A DNA stretch of 64,000 nucleotides from Brevundimonas vesicularis (GTDB lineage: Bacteria > Pseudomonadota > Alphaproteobacteria > Caulobacterales > Caulobacteraceae). Location of the stretch: assembly GCF_014204545.1 (NCBI RefSeq), contig NZ_JACHLJ010000002.1, positions 434,001 to 498,000 of the forward strand, written 5' to 3'. The position numbers and the translations under genes were made by a program. Below are positions 24,481-34,600 of this stretch, one piece after another; positions within the stretch are counted from its first letter, which is position 1, and every line of letters begins with the position of its first letter. The notes under the pieces were generated by a model. The model was not told where the DNA came from. It ran no database searches and saw nothing but the letters and a program-made list of their open reading frames with translations.

Positions 24481-25929
24481 TTGGCGTCCAAGCGTCGGGA
24501 AGGCCACTTTGATCGAAGCTCTGACCGCTACCCTCCCCTAGATGGAGCCACTGTCATTCCCCGCAGCCCCCGCGACCTCTCCTGGACAGCGCCGAAGACC
24601 GGACATGACTGGATCGACGAGGACGTACTGCGAGCGGTCGTCCTATTGGAATCTTATGTCGACGCGGACGCGTGGCGACGTCGCCAGGCGGCTGTTGAAG
24701 CACGCTTCTTCGAGAGTTGGAGGCGACGGCGGGAGGGCGAATCGGTTCCGGACCTATTCGATCCGAAAGACCGCCTGGCTTGGCTGGTGTTTCAAGCTCG
24801 CGCCTACGCTACGGACCGAAGCCGCTGGTCTCCAGAAGGCGGAGCCCTAATCGCACCGATCATGACCCGACTAGGTCGGTCAATCCCGACTCTCATGAAG
24901 ATTGGTGGCGTTGAGGATCGGCTCGCCCGCCTGATGACCCAGAACCTCTCGCATCCAGACGGCGGCTTCTACGAGCTTCTAGTCGCCCTCGCCTACTGTC
25001 GCCACGGATGGAGGGTTGGCTTCATCCCAGAGGTCCGTGGCGGGCCAAAGACGCCGGACCTGGATGTCCGCCAAGGCCGGCGTCGCTTCCACGCTGAATG
25101 CAAACGCCCAAAGACCTCACAATTGGCGATAGCGGAAAAGGCCAGGACCGAAGTCTTGGCCACGCCAATGCATGCCCTGGCTCTCGACGCCGGACGATCC
25201 ATCGTATTGGAATCGGCTCTCTTGGTGCCAGCTGACACGATTCCCGACGACTACTTCGCCCAGCGGGCGGCCGCTTTCCTGTCCGATCCGGCCCAAGATC
25301 GGTGGGCTGACGGCCTGTCTACTGGACGGGTGCGGGATATTGACTGGCGCCTCGCCCGAAGCGTCCTGAGCCGTGACTTCGTCTACTTTGGCGCCAGCCG
25401 CATGATCGAGCTACTCGCCGGTGGCTATGACCACGAGGCCGACCATAGCCTCAGGGCGCAATGGCGCCCGCATCCCGAGCGGCCCTTCTGGGCAGACGCC
25501 GTTTATCAAGCCAGCCTGATGACGGTGCGCCACGGGTCCGAAGCATCAATTCTAGGGCGGTCTCGAGACATCGGTGGCTTTCTGAAGGAGGCCGACGACC
25601 AGCTGGGCGACGAAGCACCTGGCGTGCTCCACGTCGGCATCGAGACCTGGAGCGGCGATGCCACGGATCAGGTCCGGCACCTTCGCAACGTCATGAAGGC
25701 CCGAATATTCGAGCCTCGGCAGTCCCGCTTACGGTTCGCCTACATCAATTATTTCACTCCGGTCGTAACCACCCGCCCCGACGAAGCTTGGGCGATGCAC
25801 GAGACGACCGCCTGGACCAGGATCGGATCCCACGCTGTAGTCCGTCCGCTCGAACACCACCTGGCGATCTCCGACGAAACCGGCATGAGTCCGGGGGAGC
25901 ATTGGGACGGCCGCAAGGACGAGACCTGA
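24481..25929 (+). CDS. Putative PD-(D/E)XK nuclease of unknown family
   Basis: A protein of about 482 residues. A mid-protein segment has nuclease character: GGFYELLVALAYCRHGWRVG, then KTPDLDVRQGRRRFHAECKR, giving E (in YELL), PD and ECK in the usual PD-(D/E)XK order. The region before it is helical, with TLMKIGGVEDRLARLMTQNL. The rest is not recognised. No ATG lies near the frame start, so a TTG at 24481 is used tentatively; the true start could be later. It stands alone between hsdR and a non-coding stretch. A stand-alone restriction-type or defence nuclease is a fair guess. Confidence 0.65.
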   Translation: MASKRREGHFDRSSDRYPPLDGATVIPRSPRDLSWTAPKTGHDWIDEDVLRAVVLLESYVDADAWRRRQAAVEARFFESWRRRREGESVPDLFDPKDRLAWLVFQARAYATDRSRWSPEGGALIAPIMTRLGRSIPTLMKIGGVEDRLARLMTQNLSHPDGGFYELLVALAYCRHGWRVGFIPEVRGGPKTPDLDVRQGRRRFHAECKRPKTSQLAIAEKARTEVLATPMHALALDAGRSIVLESALLVPADTIPDDYFAQRAAAFLSDPAQDRWADGLSTGRVRDIDWRLARSVLSRDFVYFGASRMIELLAGGYDHEADHSLRAQWRPHPERPFWADAVYQASLMTVRHGSEASILGRSRDIGGFLKEADDQLGDEAPGVLHVGIETWSGDATDQVRHLRNVMKARIFEPRQSRLRFAYINYFTPVVTTRPDEAWAMHETTAWTRIGSHAVVRPLEHHLAISDETGMSPGEHWDGRKDET

Positions 25930-26255
25930 CGCCACGCGAACTTTGGTCCCGAGGCCCGGCCTGTCTTAACCCAGACGCTTTATGTGTGGTCATCCGTCAG
26001 CATGGTGCCAGAAGCGGAACTTGGCGCCGCAGCAGAAAGCGGAGGTTCGTTGCCCCCGATCTAGAGGCGCGGATCGATCGGCTCGCTCTCCAGCGCAAGA
26101 ACCGCGAAGACACATTCGTGGACACGTCGCCGCGGCTCCCTTGCCACGAACCGCTTCAGGGCTTCGTGTCCGAGCGCGAACTCGCGAAGGGCGAGGCTGC
26201 GCTTGCCGCCAAAGCATCTATGGGGCCGGAAGCCCTCTTGCTCTCGAGATCCGCA
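25930..26255. other. Intergenic region, nothing recognised
   Basis: There are 326 bases between the ends of two convergent genes. A plus-strand frame runs through it and on into the antisense of the BRCT gene, but it has no good start and no recognisable motif. No hairpin with a T run, repeat or RNA gene was seen. Confidence 0.4.
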
Positions 26256-26864
26256 TTACTGGATATGCTGTGTCCAATGCTCTTCGGAGACGATGGCAAT
26301 CGGCTTGCCTTCTTCCCTCCATGCGGTGGCTTGAAGGATCTTATTGCCAAAGCTCGAGTGCTTCCAGGACTCAGTTGCGTAGGCGCCAATCACCAGCACA
26401 TTGGTCCTACGGCTCAATGCTCCAGCACAGCCTCCCCGTGACACCACCGCCTCCTCGCAGAAGCGTCGCTGGCCGTAGATGAAGGTCCCGGTGAAACAGT
26501 AGGTCTGTCCCTTAAAGGTCAAACTCGGGGCTGGATCACAAAGCGGCAGGGTTGAGGCCTTCAGCATCTCGCCGAGCTCGAAGTCCCGGTTGCTGAAGCT
26601 GTTCAGCGTATCGAGCAGGGATGTCTTTTCATCCGGGTCCAGCACCTCATCAGCTAAGGCTTCACTGATCCGCTGGTAAAGCATCCGCACCAGCGGCTGG
26701 TCCGTGGCCGCTAGGTTGGCCGCCAGCCATTTCTGCAGGAACTCGGCTTCGGCTTGATTCAAGTCTCCATCGGCCGTCAGACCGCGCACCAGACCGATCA
26801 GCTCATCGACTTGACGGGCATGTAGGCGATCTCCGCCCAAACGGTTCAGCGTCTGATCATCCAT
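26256..26864 (-). CDS. BRCT-domain protein with TerB-like N-terminal region
   Basis: A 202-residue protein in two parts. The N-terminal part (about residues 1-110) is helical and acidic (LIGLVRGLTADGDLNQAEAE; FLQKWLAAN), like TerB-type domains. The C-terminal part is a BRCT fold: LTFKGQTYCFTGTFIYG, then VVSRGG, RRTNVLVIGAYATESWKHSS and KPIAIVSEEHW, similar to the BRCT of NAD-dependent ligases and of phage or restriction-associated proteins. BRCT domains bind phosphopeptides or DNA ends. The ATG at 26864 follows AGGAGG by six bases. It lies 38 bases after the SMC-like gene and probably ends its operon, which suits a DNA-end function. Confidence 0.8.
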   Translation of the reverse strand: MDDQTLNRLGGDRLHARQVDELIGLVRGLTADGDLNQAEAEFLQKWLAANLAATDQPLVRMLYQRISEALADEVLDPDEKTSLLDTLNSFSNRDFELGEMLKASTLPLCDPAPSLTFKGQTYCFTGTFIYGQRRFCEEAVVSRGGCAGALSRRTNVLVIGAYATESWKHSSFGNKILQATAWREEGKPIAIVSEEHWTQHIQ

Positions 26865-26902
26865 GATCACCCTCCTCTTCCCTCTAGCTCTACCGCACCC
26901 CC

Positions 26903-29900
26903 TCACGTCGCCTCTTGGAGGTCGTGGACCGACAGGCTGGGAAACAGCGTTTCGGCCAAGTCCCGAAGGTGGGCGTGGTGGGTGAAGAACAGCACCTGTG
27001 TGGTGCGTGAAAGTTCGCCCAGCACCTGAAGACCCGAGCGCGCGCGGTCGTCGTCAAAGGTGACAAAGAGATCGTCCGCCAAGAATGGTAACCGGCTGCC
27101 GGTGCTCATAGCCTGTTCAACCGCCGCGAGCCGCAAGGCCAGGAACAACTGGTCCTGCGTGCCCTCGCTCATGTCATCGATCTGGATGGTCGATTGCCCG
27201 TCGTCACAGACGCCTAGCAGCCTTGGTTTGTCGGCCTCACGGTCGATGATCAGGTCGGCGTAGCGCTTGAGCGTCAGCGTCTGGAAGAGCTCGGCTGCGC
27301 GTTTCAGCAAGGGGTGGCGCGCGCGTTCGGCCTGGCGCTTCATGGCGTGGCCGAGTAGGAGCCGCTGCGCCTTCTTGAGGATGTAGGTTTCCGCCAAACT
27401 GTCGAGCTCGGCGCGGGCCAACTCTAGCTCTGATGCCCAGTTGGCCGCATCCTGCTGCCCCTCGAAGCGCTTAAAACGAACCGCGGCTTCGCTCATGACG
27501 CCGTTTGCAGCGATGGCGGCCTGGGATGCCTGCTCGAGTTCCGTGCGCGCCTCTTCAGCGCGAGCGCTCAGCAGGTCGTAGGAAGCCTCCGCGCACTCTG
27601 CCTCTAAGGACGCGATCGGTTGGCCATCCGCCTGGAGGGCGAGCTCGTCGTCGATCTTCTTGAGCTCGCCTTCGAGGTTGCGGCGGTCCCGCGCGTGGTC
27701 GAGCGCGGCCGCCAGGCTCAAGCGATCCGACGAACGGGTTGTTGTAAACGCCTCGGCCAAGGCAGTCTCGGCGGCGTCGAGCGCCGCCGCTGCGGCTGCT
27801 CGCTCCTGGTCTCGACTGTCCAATTCATCCTGAAGCGCCCTTCGGCGCGCGGAAGCGGCGCGCGCGGCTTCGAGCGCAGCCTTCGCCTTCCGCGCTACTT
27901 CCAGCGCGTCGTCCGTAGCCCCAAGTCCAAGGTCCCTTGCAACCCTCACGGCTCGCGCCGCGAAGTCTTGCGCGCTGGTGTCCAGATGGTCCAGGCGACG
28001 CCTGAGCTCCTCCAGGCGTTCGCGCGAGCGCGCCAACGCTTCCCAAGCCGATAGACGGACCTCCGCCGTCATGGGCTGCAGGCTGAGGCCGACCTCGGCG
28101 TTGAAGGCATCCCACTCCGCCTGCCAGTCCTGAAGCTGCTGGAGCGCGGCCTGGGCTCCTCTGAGCGCCTCGTCGCGTCGCGCATTTGCGTTTCTGGAGT
28201 CTGATTTCAGCGCATCGAAGGCTGCTGCGGTCCGTCGCAAGGCTTCAAGCCTGGTTGCGGCCTCGGCGAGCACGGGCTCAAGCGCTTCGGCGTGTTGAAC
28301 CTGCGGAGTCTCCACGACGGCTCGTAGTTCGCGGAGCAGGCCGTCTCGCCGGGACTTCAGCCGAAGAAGCTCGTTCTTAGCATCCTCATGCATATCTCGA
28401 GCCACGAGGCATTGGACTCTTCGTCTGAGCCAACCACGGAGCGCGTCGGGCTGGAGCTCGGGCAGGCCCTGAAGACGAAGGCGCGCAAGCCAATCCTCCC
28501 CGCTCCGCTCGAGCTCGCTGGTCAGCTTCTCCGACTGCTCTTGAGCGTTGCGATGCCTGATCTCGGCCTGGGTCACCTCCGCTTCAGCGGCTGCGAGCTG
28601 GGCCGTTGCATCGGCGGCCGCGAACCTTCGGTCTGCAAGAGCGTCGGCCTCGCTAACGGTTCGCCTGAGCTGTTCCACCTCCTCCATGGGCGACGGCAGG
28701 ATCGCCTCGCCGGCCAAGTGTTGCGCGACGCGATCGACGGATTGGTCACGGTCAGTCCGCGCCTGAAGCAGGGTATCGAGCGGAACCACGCCTTGGGTGC
28801 GCCTTGCTGCTTCCACCTTGGCACGGGCGAGCTCCAGGGCTTCGGCGCGTTCGCTGACCAAGCGTGCGGCGTCCGCCGCTCTCTGTGCAAGAGTGTCAGC
28901 GGTGGTGGCGGCCTGGTCGACCTCATCCTCAAGCGGCGTCACAAGCGTCGCCAAGGTCTGCACATCGCCGGCCCAGGGCAGCAGCGCGCGGAGCGCCTGC
29001 GCCAGCGCTTCACCGGTCTTGGAGACAAGCGCCTCCTGTTTGTGGATCTGCTCGTCCAGCTCCCCGGCGCGCTGCGCGGCTGTTACGGTCGTCTGCAGTT
29101 GGTCCAGGACAGCGGGAGGCTCAGCTTGGGTGAGCGCCTGATCCGCGGCCTCCACCTCCGCCCTGGCAAGATTCGCGGCCTGCTCCGTCGTCGAGACGCG
29201 CGTCGCCAAGGCGACGCGACGAGAGGCAAGCTCGCGGAGCTTCTGGATGATCCCTGGTGCGGGAAGGCTGGTCGTGCGGGCGGTCTCAGCCTCTAGCTCA
29301 AGCTGTACGGCAAGCTCGCCGATTTCTGCTCGGATCGTGTCGATCTCGGCCCCTAGTGCGGGCCGAGCGGTGCGACGCTCCTGCTCCGCAGACATATCTT
29401 GAACAAGGCGGTCGATCTCATCAGCTAGCGAGAGCACCGGCGACTGATCCGGCTCCGCCTCGAGCCTTTGCCGCGCGGACGCCAACAATTGTTCGGCGGT
29501 GTGCCGTTTCTGCTGATGCTCGGCTGCAGCGTCGAGAGCCTCCCGAGCCGTCGCTTCGACGGTCTCTGACATAGCGACGCCAGGGTGCTTGGCGATCGCC
29601 TCAACCAAGTCTTTACGACGTCCCAGGAGCGGAAAGACGCGCCGGAGCCGCTCGGCGCCAGCAAGGGCGAGCGCCGCCCTTTGCCGGGCCGCGTCCGCCT
29701 GTAGAAACGCCTTAGTCGCCAGATCGAGCTCCGACTTTGCTTTGAGCCAGTCGGCGGGTCGAACGGCTGCATCTCGAAGACCGGTTCTCGCCTCCTTCCA
29801 GCGGACCTCCGCTCGACTGAAGGCCCGCCGCTCGGAACGCCTCTGTCCCCAGAGCGCGTCCAACTCCCGGTCTAAGCTGTCCAGAACCTGTTTGACGTTT

Positions 29901-30364
29901 GTCGCGCCCGAACCGGCGGTGAACAGCATCTGACCCAGATCATTTCGGCTCTCCACCATGGCCCGCCCGCCGGCGCGGAGGCGGGCGTGGTCGAGACTGG
30001 AGGATTGAAGAAACGCATCTCGGCTGATCCCGCCGAGCATGGCGATCAGCCGGCCCTCGTCCAGGGGGGCGTCAGCGGCGTCAACAAGCGTGCCTGTTTT
30101 TCCTCGCCGCCGTCGACACGACAGATGCTCACCGCCGGCTTCCAGCACCGCTCCCACTCTCAATGCCGATGCGGAGAACCTGTAGGCGTGGTTCACCAGA
30201 TGCTCGAAGCCGAACAGCAGATCGGCGACGGCGCAGAGGGTGGTCGTCTTGCCGGCTTCGTTGGGGCCGTAGATGAGATGGAAGTCCTGCTCTCGGTGGG
30301 GCAATGTCAGCTGGCGGCCTTCGAAGCGGCCGTAGCGTTCCAAGCTGAGCTCAGCGATCCGCAT
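26903..30364 (-). CDS. SMC/Rad50-like AAA ATPase (YhaN type)
   Basis: A 1153-residue ABC-type ATPase with a long coiled coil. The N-terminus has MRIAELSLERYGRFEGRQL and Walker A GPNEAGKTTTL. The middle 800 residues are Ala/Glu/Arg-rich heptads in two arms. The C-terminus has the signature DDMSEGTQDQLFLALRLA and Walker B FLADDLFVTFDDDRA, ending with a switch region FFTHHAHL. This is the Rad50/SbcC partner for the Mre11-like nuclease upstream, whose gene it overlaps by 14 bases. Such pairs open and cut DNA ends; versions on islands are likely anti-phage. No zinc-hook CxxC is seen, as in YhaN-type proteins. Confidence 0.88.
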   Translation of the reverse strand: MRIAELSLERYGRFEGRQLTLPHREQDFHLIYGPNEAGKTTTLCAVADLLFGFEHLVNHAYRFSASALRVGAVLEAGGEHLSCRRRRGKTGTLVDAADAPLDEGRLIAMLGGISRDAFLQSSSLDHARLRAGGRAMVESRNDLGQMLFTAGSGATNVKQVLDSLDRELDALWGQRRSERRAFSRAEVRWKEARTGLRDAAVRPADWLKAKSELDLATKAFLQADAARQRAALALAGAERLRRVFPLLGRRKDLVEAIAKHPGVAMSETVEATAREALDAAAEHQQKRHTAEQLLASARQRLEAEPDQSPVLSLADEIDRLVQDMSAEQERRTARPALGAEIDTIRAEIGELAVQLELEAETARTTSLPAPGIIQKLRELASRRVALATRVSTTEQAANLARAEVEAADQALTQAEPPAVLDQLQTTVTAAQRAGELDEQIHKQEALVSKTGEALAQALRALLPWAGDVQTLATLVTPLEDEVDQAATTADTLAQRAADAARLVSERAEALELARAKVEAARRTQGVVPLDTLLQARTDRDQSVDRVAQHLAGEAILPSPMEEVEQLRRTVSEADALADRRFAAADATAQLAAAEAEVTQAEIRHRNAQEQSEKLTSELERSGEDWLARLRLQGLPELQPDALRGWLRRRVQCLVARDMHEDAKNELLRLKSRRDGLLRELRAVVETPQVQHAEALEPVLAEAATRLEALRRTAAAFDALKSDSRNANARRDEALRGAQAALQQLQDWQAEWDAFNAEVGLSLQPMTAEVRLSAWEALARSRERLEELRRRLDHLDTSAQDFAARAVRVARDLGLGATDDALEVARKAKAALEAARAASARRRALQDELDSRDQERAAAAAALDAAETALAEAFTTTRSSDRLSLAAALDHARDRRNLEGELKKIDDELALQADGQPIASLEAECAEASYDLLSARAEEARTELEQASQAAIAANGVMSEAAVRFKRFEGQQDAANWASELELARAELDSLAETYILKKAQRLLLGHAMKRQAERARHPLLKRAAELFQTLTLKRYADLIIDREADKPRLLGVCDDGQSTIQIDDMSEGTQDQLFLALRLAAVEQAMSTGSRLPFLADDLFVTFDDDRARSGLQVLGELSRTTQVLFFTHHAHLRDLAETLFPSLSVHDLQEAT

Positions 30365-31610
30365 CTGCGCCTCCGGGAGCGAGGCGGGTCTTCAAAGCGA
30401 GCGATGCGGCGGCCAGCACTGTGTCCCAGTCTCCGTCCCGAGCCGCCGCCCGAAGGCCGTCGAGGTCGCCGTCATCTTGCGGAACGGCGTCGAGGAAGGG
30501 TTTGAGCTCGCTTTCCAGGAGCTGCAGGAGCTCCGGTTCGCCCAGGGCCTCATCAACCAAGCCGGACGCGTCATCGCCGCCGCCCAACGTCAGCTCCTGC
30601 GGCGGTATGGTGCGCACGATCAACTTCTCGAGCCATAGGTCGCCAAGTGCTTCAGCGATGGCGCACACCTCGTCTCGAAGCGCGTCTCGCCGGTCGCTCA
30701 ACAGTCCAGACAAAGCGGTTTGCCCCGTCAACGTCAGTCGGAACACCGCCTGGCGGTCGCCGGCATCTTGGATTCGGACCTTGATCAGCTGCGACCGGAC
30801 CCGCTCGTGGATGTCCGGCAGGGTGGTTGCGTCGGTGCAGTCCGCCTCGACCGCGATCCACCTGAGGACGTCCAGCTCGAGCGGCTTCACCCCCACAACC
30901 AAACCGTCTCTCACTTCCACGAGCATAGCGCCCTTGGGCCCGATCTCCTTGGCGTGACGGCCCTGAAGGTTGCCAGGGAAGACGATGTAGGGATCGTCGC
31001 TGACCACCTGTTGGGCGTGCACATGCCCAAGCGCCCAGTAGTCATAGCCCTTGGCCGAGAGGCCCTGAACCGAACAGGGCGCATAGGTCTGGTGCTGGGC
31101 GTAGCCGCCAAGGGCGGTGTGAAGGACCCCGATGTTGAAGCGGCCCGGTGTGGGCGGCGGGTAGGCTGCGCTCAAGTCCTCCACCACCGCTCCAGTGGGG
31201 AAGCTCTGGCCGTGAAGCGCCACGCCAAGATCAGCGAGGTCAAAGGTTTGGGGCGCGCGGCTGGAGAAGACAGACACATTGCCGGGCCAAGGCAGGCTCT
31301 TGGTGACGAGCGACTCCGCGTCGTGGTTGCCCTTCAGAATGAAGACGCGGATGCCGGCGGCTTCCAGCCGGCCCATGGCCCGGGCGAAGTAGAGGCCGGT
31401 CGACATGTCCTTCCAGTCGCCGTCGAACAGGTCGCCGGCGATGATCACGAAGTCGACGGCCTCACGGATCGCGGCTTCGATCAGGTTGTCGAACGCGTCC
31501 CGCGTTGCGCGGCGAAGCTGGTCCGCCGGCAACCCTTCATAACGGGATAGGCCGCTCAACGGGCTGTCGAGGTGGATATCCGCCGCATGCAGAAAGCGAA
31601 AACCAGACAT
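30351..31610 (-). CDS. Mre11/SbcD-like metallophosphoesterase (YhaO type)
   Basis: A 419-residue calcineurin-like nuclease. The metal-binding motifs are FLHAADIHLDSP (DxH), IIAGDLFDGDW (GDxxD), LKGNHDAES (GNHD), VLHTALGG (H) and ALGHVHAQ (GHxH), all intact. The C-terminal 180 residues would bind the coiled-coil ATPase encoded next, with which it overlaps. The ATG at 31610 (MSGFRFLHAADIH) fits family length; the frame is open upstream but runs into the divergent gene. It is 59 bases from the divergent start of the giant helicase, so the two share a promoter region. Confidence 0.88.
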   Translation of the reverse strand: MSGFRFLHAADIHLDSPLSGLSRYEGLPADQLRRATRDAFDNLIEAAIREAVDFVIIAGDLFDGDWKDMSTGLYFARAMGRLEAAGIRVFILKGNHDAESLVTKSLPWPGNVSVFSSRAPQTFDLADLGVALHGQSFPTGAVVEDLSAAYPPPTPGRFNIGVLHTALGGYAQHQTYAPCSVQGLSAKGYDYWALGHVHAQQVVSDDPYIVFPGNLQGRHAKEIGPKGAMLVEVRDGLVVGVKPLELDVLRWIAVEADCTDATTLPDIHERVRSQLIKVRIQDAGDRQAVFRLTLTGQTALSGLLSDRRDALRDEVCAIAEALGDLWLEKLIVRTIPPQELTLGGGDDASGLVDEALGEPELLQLLESELKPFLDAVPQDDGDLDGLRAAARDGDWDTVLAAASLALKTRLAPGGADADR

Positions 31611-31669
31611 ACCTATAGACCCCGCTCCCGCTCGCGTGCAACCGTAAGCGGAGTTGAGGGGCGGGTGCA

Positions 31670-34600
31670 ATGAGCGTGATGGACGGGCTGGTCGGCGCCG
31701 AGGCGCTGGAGGATCAAGACGCGGCTCCCGACATCGCCCTCCGCGACCATCCAAGCCAATCCGACGCGCATGAGGCCCACGCTCCTGTCCCTGACGGTTC
31801 GGCCGTGCAGGTCGACGCCACGCTTGCCCCGAAGATCAGTTTCGCCACCCATCAAAACGCCGTGCCCGTCCTTCGGGACCTGCGGGTCTTCAATGACGGC
31901 TCTGAGCTGATCGAGGGCCTCGTGGTGGAGCTGGAATGCGACCCGCCGGTGTTCGCCCCCAAGGCTTGGCGTCTGGATCGGCTCGCCCCCCAATCCTCGC
32001 TCCGACCGGCCGATCTGGATGTGGCCCTGAACGCAGGCCTCCTGATGGGCTTGTCCGAAGCCGTCCGTGCCCGAGCAACCGTTCGGGTGAAGCGCGGCGA
32101 AGAGGTGCTTCATGAGCGCCAACACGGACTGGAGCTCCTGGCGCGCAACGAATGGGGCGGGGCGGTCGCCATGCCTGAGCTTCTGGCCGCCTTTGTTCAA
32201 CCCAATGATCCGGCCGTCTCGCGGGTGCTCAAGGCGGCCAGCGAAGTGCTGCGGCGCGCGGGCAAGCCCGACGGCTTGAACGGCTATCAGTCCGGCACGC
32301 GGGCGCGCAGCTTCGAACTGGCGTCCGCTATCTGGTCCGCGATCGGTGGGCTTGGCCTGACCTATGCCGAGCCGCCGGCGAGTTTCGAGACCCATGGTCA
32401 GAAGGTGCGCTCGCCGTCTCAGGTTCTCGAGAGCGGCTTGGCCACCTGTCTGGACACCGCCCTCCTTTTTGCAGCGAGCCTGGAGCAGGCCGGGCTCTAC
32501 CCTGTCCTTGTGCTCACCCAGGGTCACGCCTTTGTGGGGGTGTGGCTGCAGCCCCAGGAGTTCGCCTCGCTTCTGACCGACGAAGCGGCTTCGCTCCGTA
32601 AACGCGTCACCCTTCAGGAGCTGGTGGTGTTCGAAACCACCTTCGCGGCTCAGCGGGGCGGCGTCCCCTTCTCTCGCGCGATCGCAGAAAGCAACCGGCT
32701 GATCTCGGAAGAGCGCGAGGGCGAGTTCGTCATGGCGATCGACGTGCGCCGCGCGCGAATGCAGCGGCTGCGTCCCCTGGCGCTAATCGAAGCTCCGGCC
32801 GCTTTGGCCGGTGAGGACGCTGCCGATCCAGAAGAGGCGGCCGCGAGCGCCTCGTTTGAAGAGGCCCCGCCCCTCCCCGACTTTGATATGGTTGATCCGA
32901 TCTCGGATCCCACCACCGCGGAGGGCCGGCTGGAGCGCTGGCAGCGCAAGCTGTTGGACCTGACCACCCGCAACCGCCTGCTCAGCGTGAAGTACGGCTC
33001 ATCGGCCTTGCGTCTTCATTGCCCCGATCCTGCGGCCCTGGAAGATCGGCTGGCGGATGGTGCCAAGTTCAAGATCGTGCCCGCGCCAGAGCTTGAGGGC
33101 GGCGCGGGGCGCGACGCGGACCTGCACCGCGCCCGGACCGGCGAGGCTTTGGATCAGGCATATGCGGCCGAAGCGCTGGAACGCGGCGAGCTGATCTCTC
33201 CGCTGGAGAAGGACAAGCTCGAGGCTGCGCTTGTGGAGCTCTACCGCAAGGCCCGCGCCGACCTCGCCGAGGGCGGCGCTAACACCCTCTTCCTGGCGCT
33301 GGGCTTTCTGAACTGGCGCAAGTCCCAGACCGACGCGCGCAGCTATCGCGCGCCCCTGATCCTTCAGCCCGTCAAGCTCGAGCGCGGGAGCGTGCGATCT
33401 GGTGTTCGGCTCTCTGTCCATGAAGATGAGCCGCGCTTCAACCTCACCCTGCTGCAGATGCTGCGGCAGGACTTCGACCTCGACATTCCTGAGCTCGCGC
33501 AAGGGTTGCCGGTCGATCAGGCAGGCATTGACGTCGCCCGCATCTGGAACCTGGTGCGGCGTGCGGTCCGCGATACGCCGGGCTTTGAGGTGATCGAGGA
33601 GGTGGCGCTCGGCTCCTTCTCCTTTGCCAAATACCTCATGTGGAAGGACCTGGTTGATCGAACCGAGGCGCTAAAGACCAACCCGATTGTGCGTCACCTC
33701 TTGGAGACGCCCAAGGAGCCCTACGAGACCGACTGCCTTCCACCGCGTGCGGAAGATCTGGATCAGGAGGTGGACCCGGCGGACCTCTTCACCCCCCTCC
33801 CCGCTGACTCCAGCCAGCTGGCGGCGGTGGTGGGCTCGGCCCGCGGCTGCGACTTCGTGCTGGATGGCCCGCCCGGCACCGGCAAGTCGCAGACCATCGC
33901 CAACATGATCGCCCACAACCTGGCGCTCGGTCGCAAGGTGCTGTTTGTCGCCGAGAAGCGGGCGGCCTTGGACGTGGTGCATCGTCGATTGGTGCAGCAT
34001 GGGCTTGGGCCCTTCTGCCTAGAATTGCACTCCAACAAGGCGGCCAAGCTGGATGTGCTGCGTCAGCTCGACAGCGCCTGGACGGCGGCGGAGGAGAACC
34101 CGGCTGAGGATTGGGCGCGCAAGGCCGAAGAGCTGAAGAAGAAGCGTGACCTCCTGAACGGCTATGTCGCGGCCCTTCACCAGCGTCGGCCCAATGGCAT
34201 GACGCTCCATCAGGCCATCGGCCGTGTGATCCGGGATGGCGGCGATCAGCTCATCCGCCTGGACTGGCCGAACGCGACGCATCACAGCACCGAGCAGCTT
34301 AAACAGCTGAAGGAAGCCGCGCGGCGGCTGGACCTCACCCGCTCAGCGGAAGCGCCGGGAGCCTTCAGCCTGGTTGGCCGGACAGAATGGTCCAACGCCT
34401 GGCAGGCGGAGCTGGTCGCCGCAGCAGGGACGTTGACAGATGCGGCCACCAAGGCGAGAGCCGCCCGCGAGACCCTCCTGGAGCGGCTGAAGGTGGACCT
34501 GGCCGCCGACGCCTACGCCCTGTCGGGCCTAGTGGAGCTCGCCCGCGCGCTTCAGGGCGCCGATGGCCTCGATCTCGCCTTTGCTTTTGCGCCGGACGCC

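Noticed and set aside
25461..26441. 326-codon plus-strand frame across the nuclease end, the gap and the BRCT gene
   Set aside because: No start or ribosome site and no motif; it overlaps two better genes.
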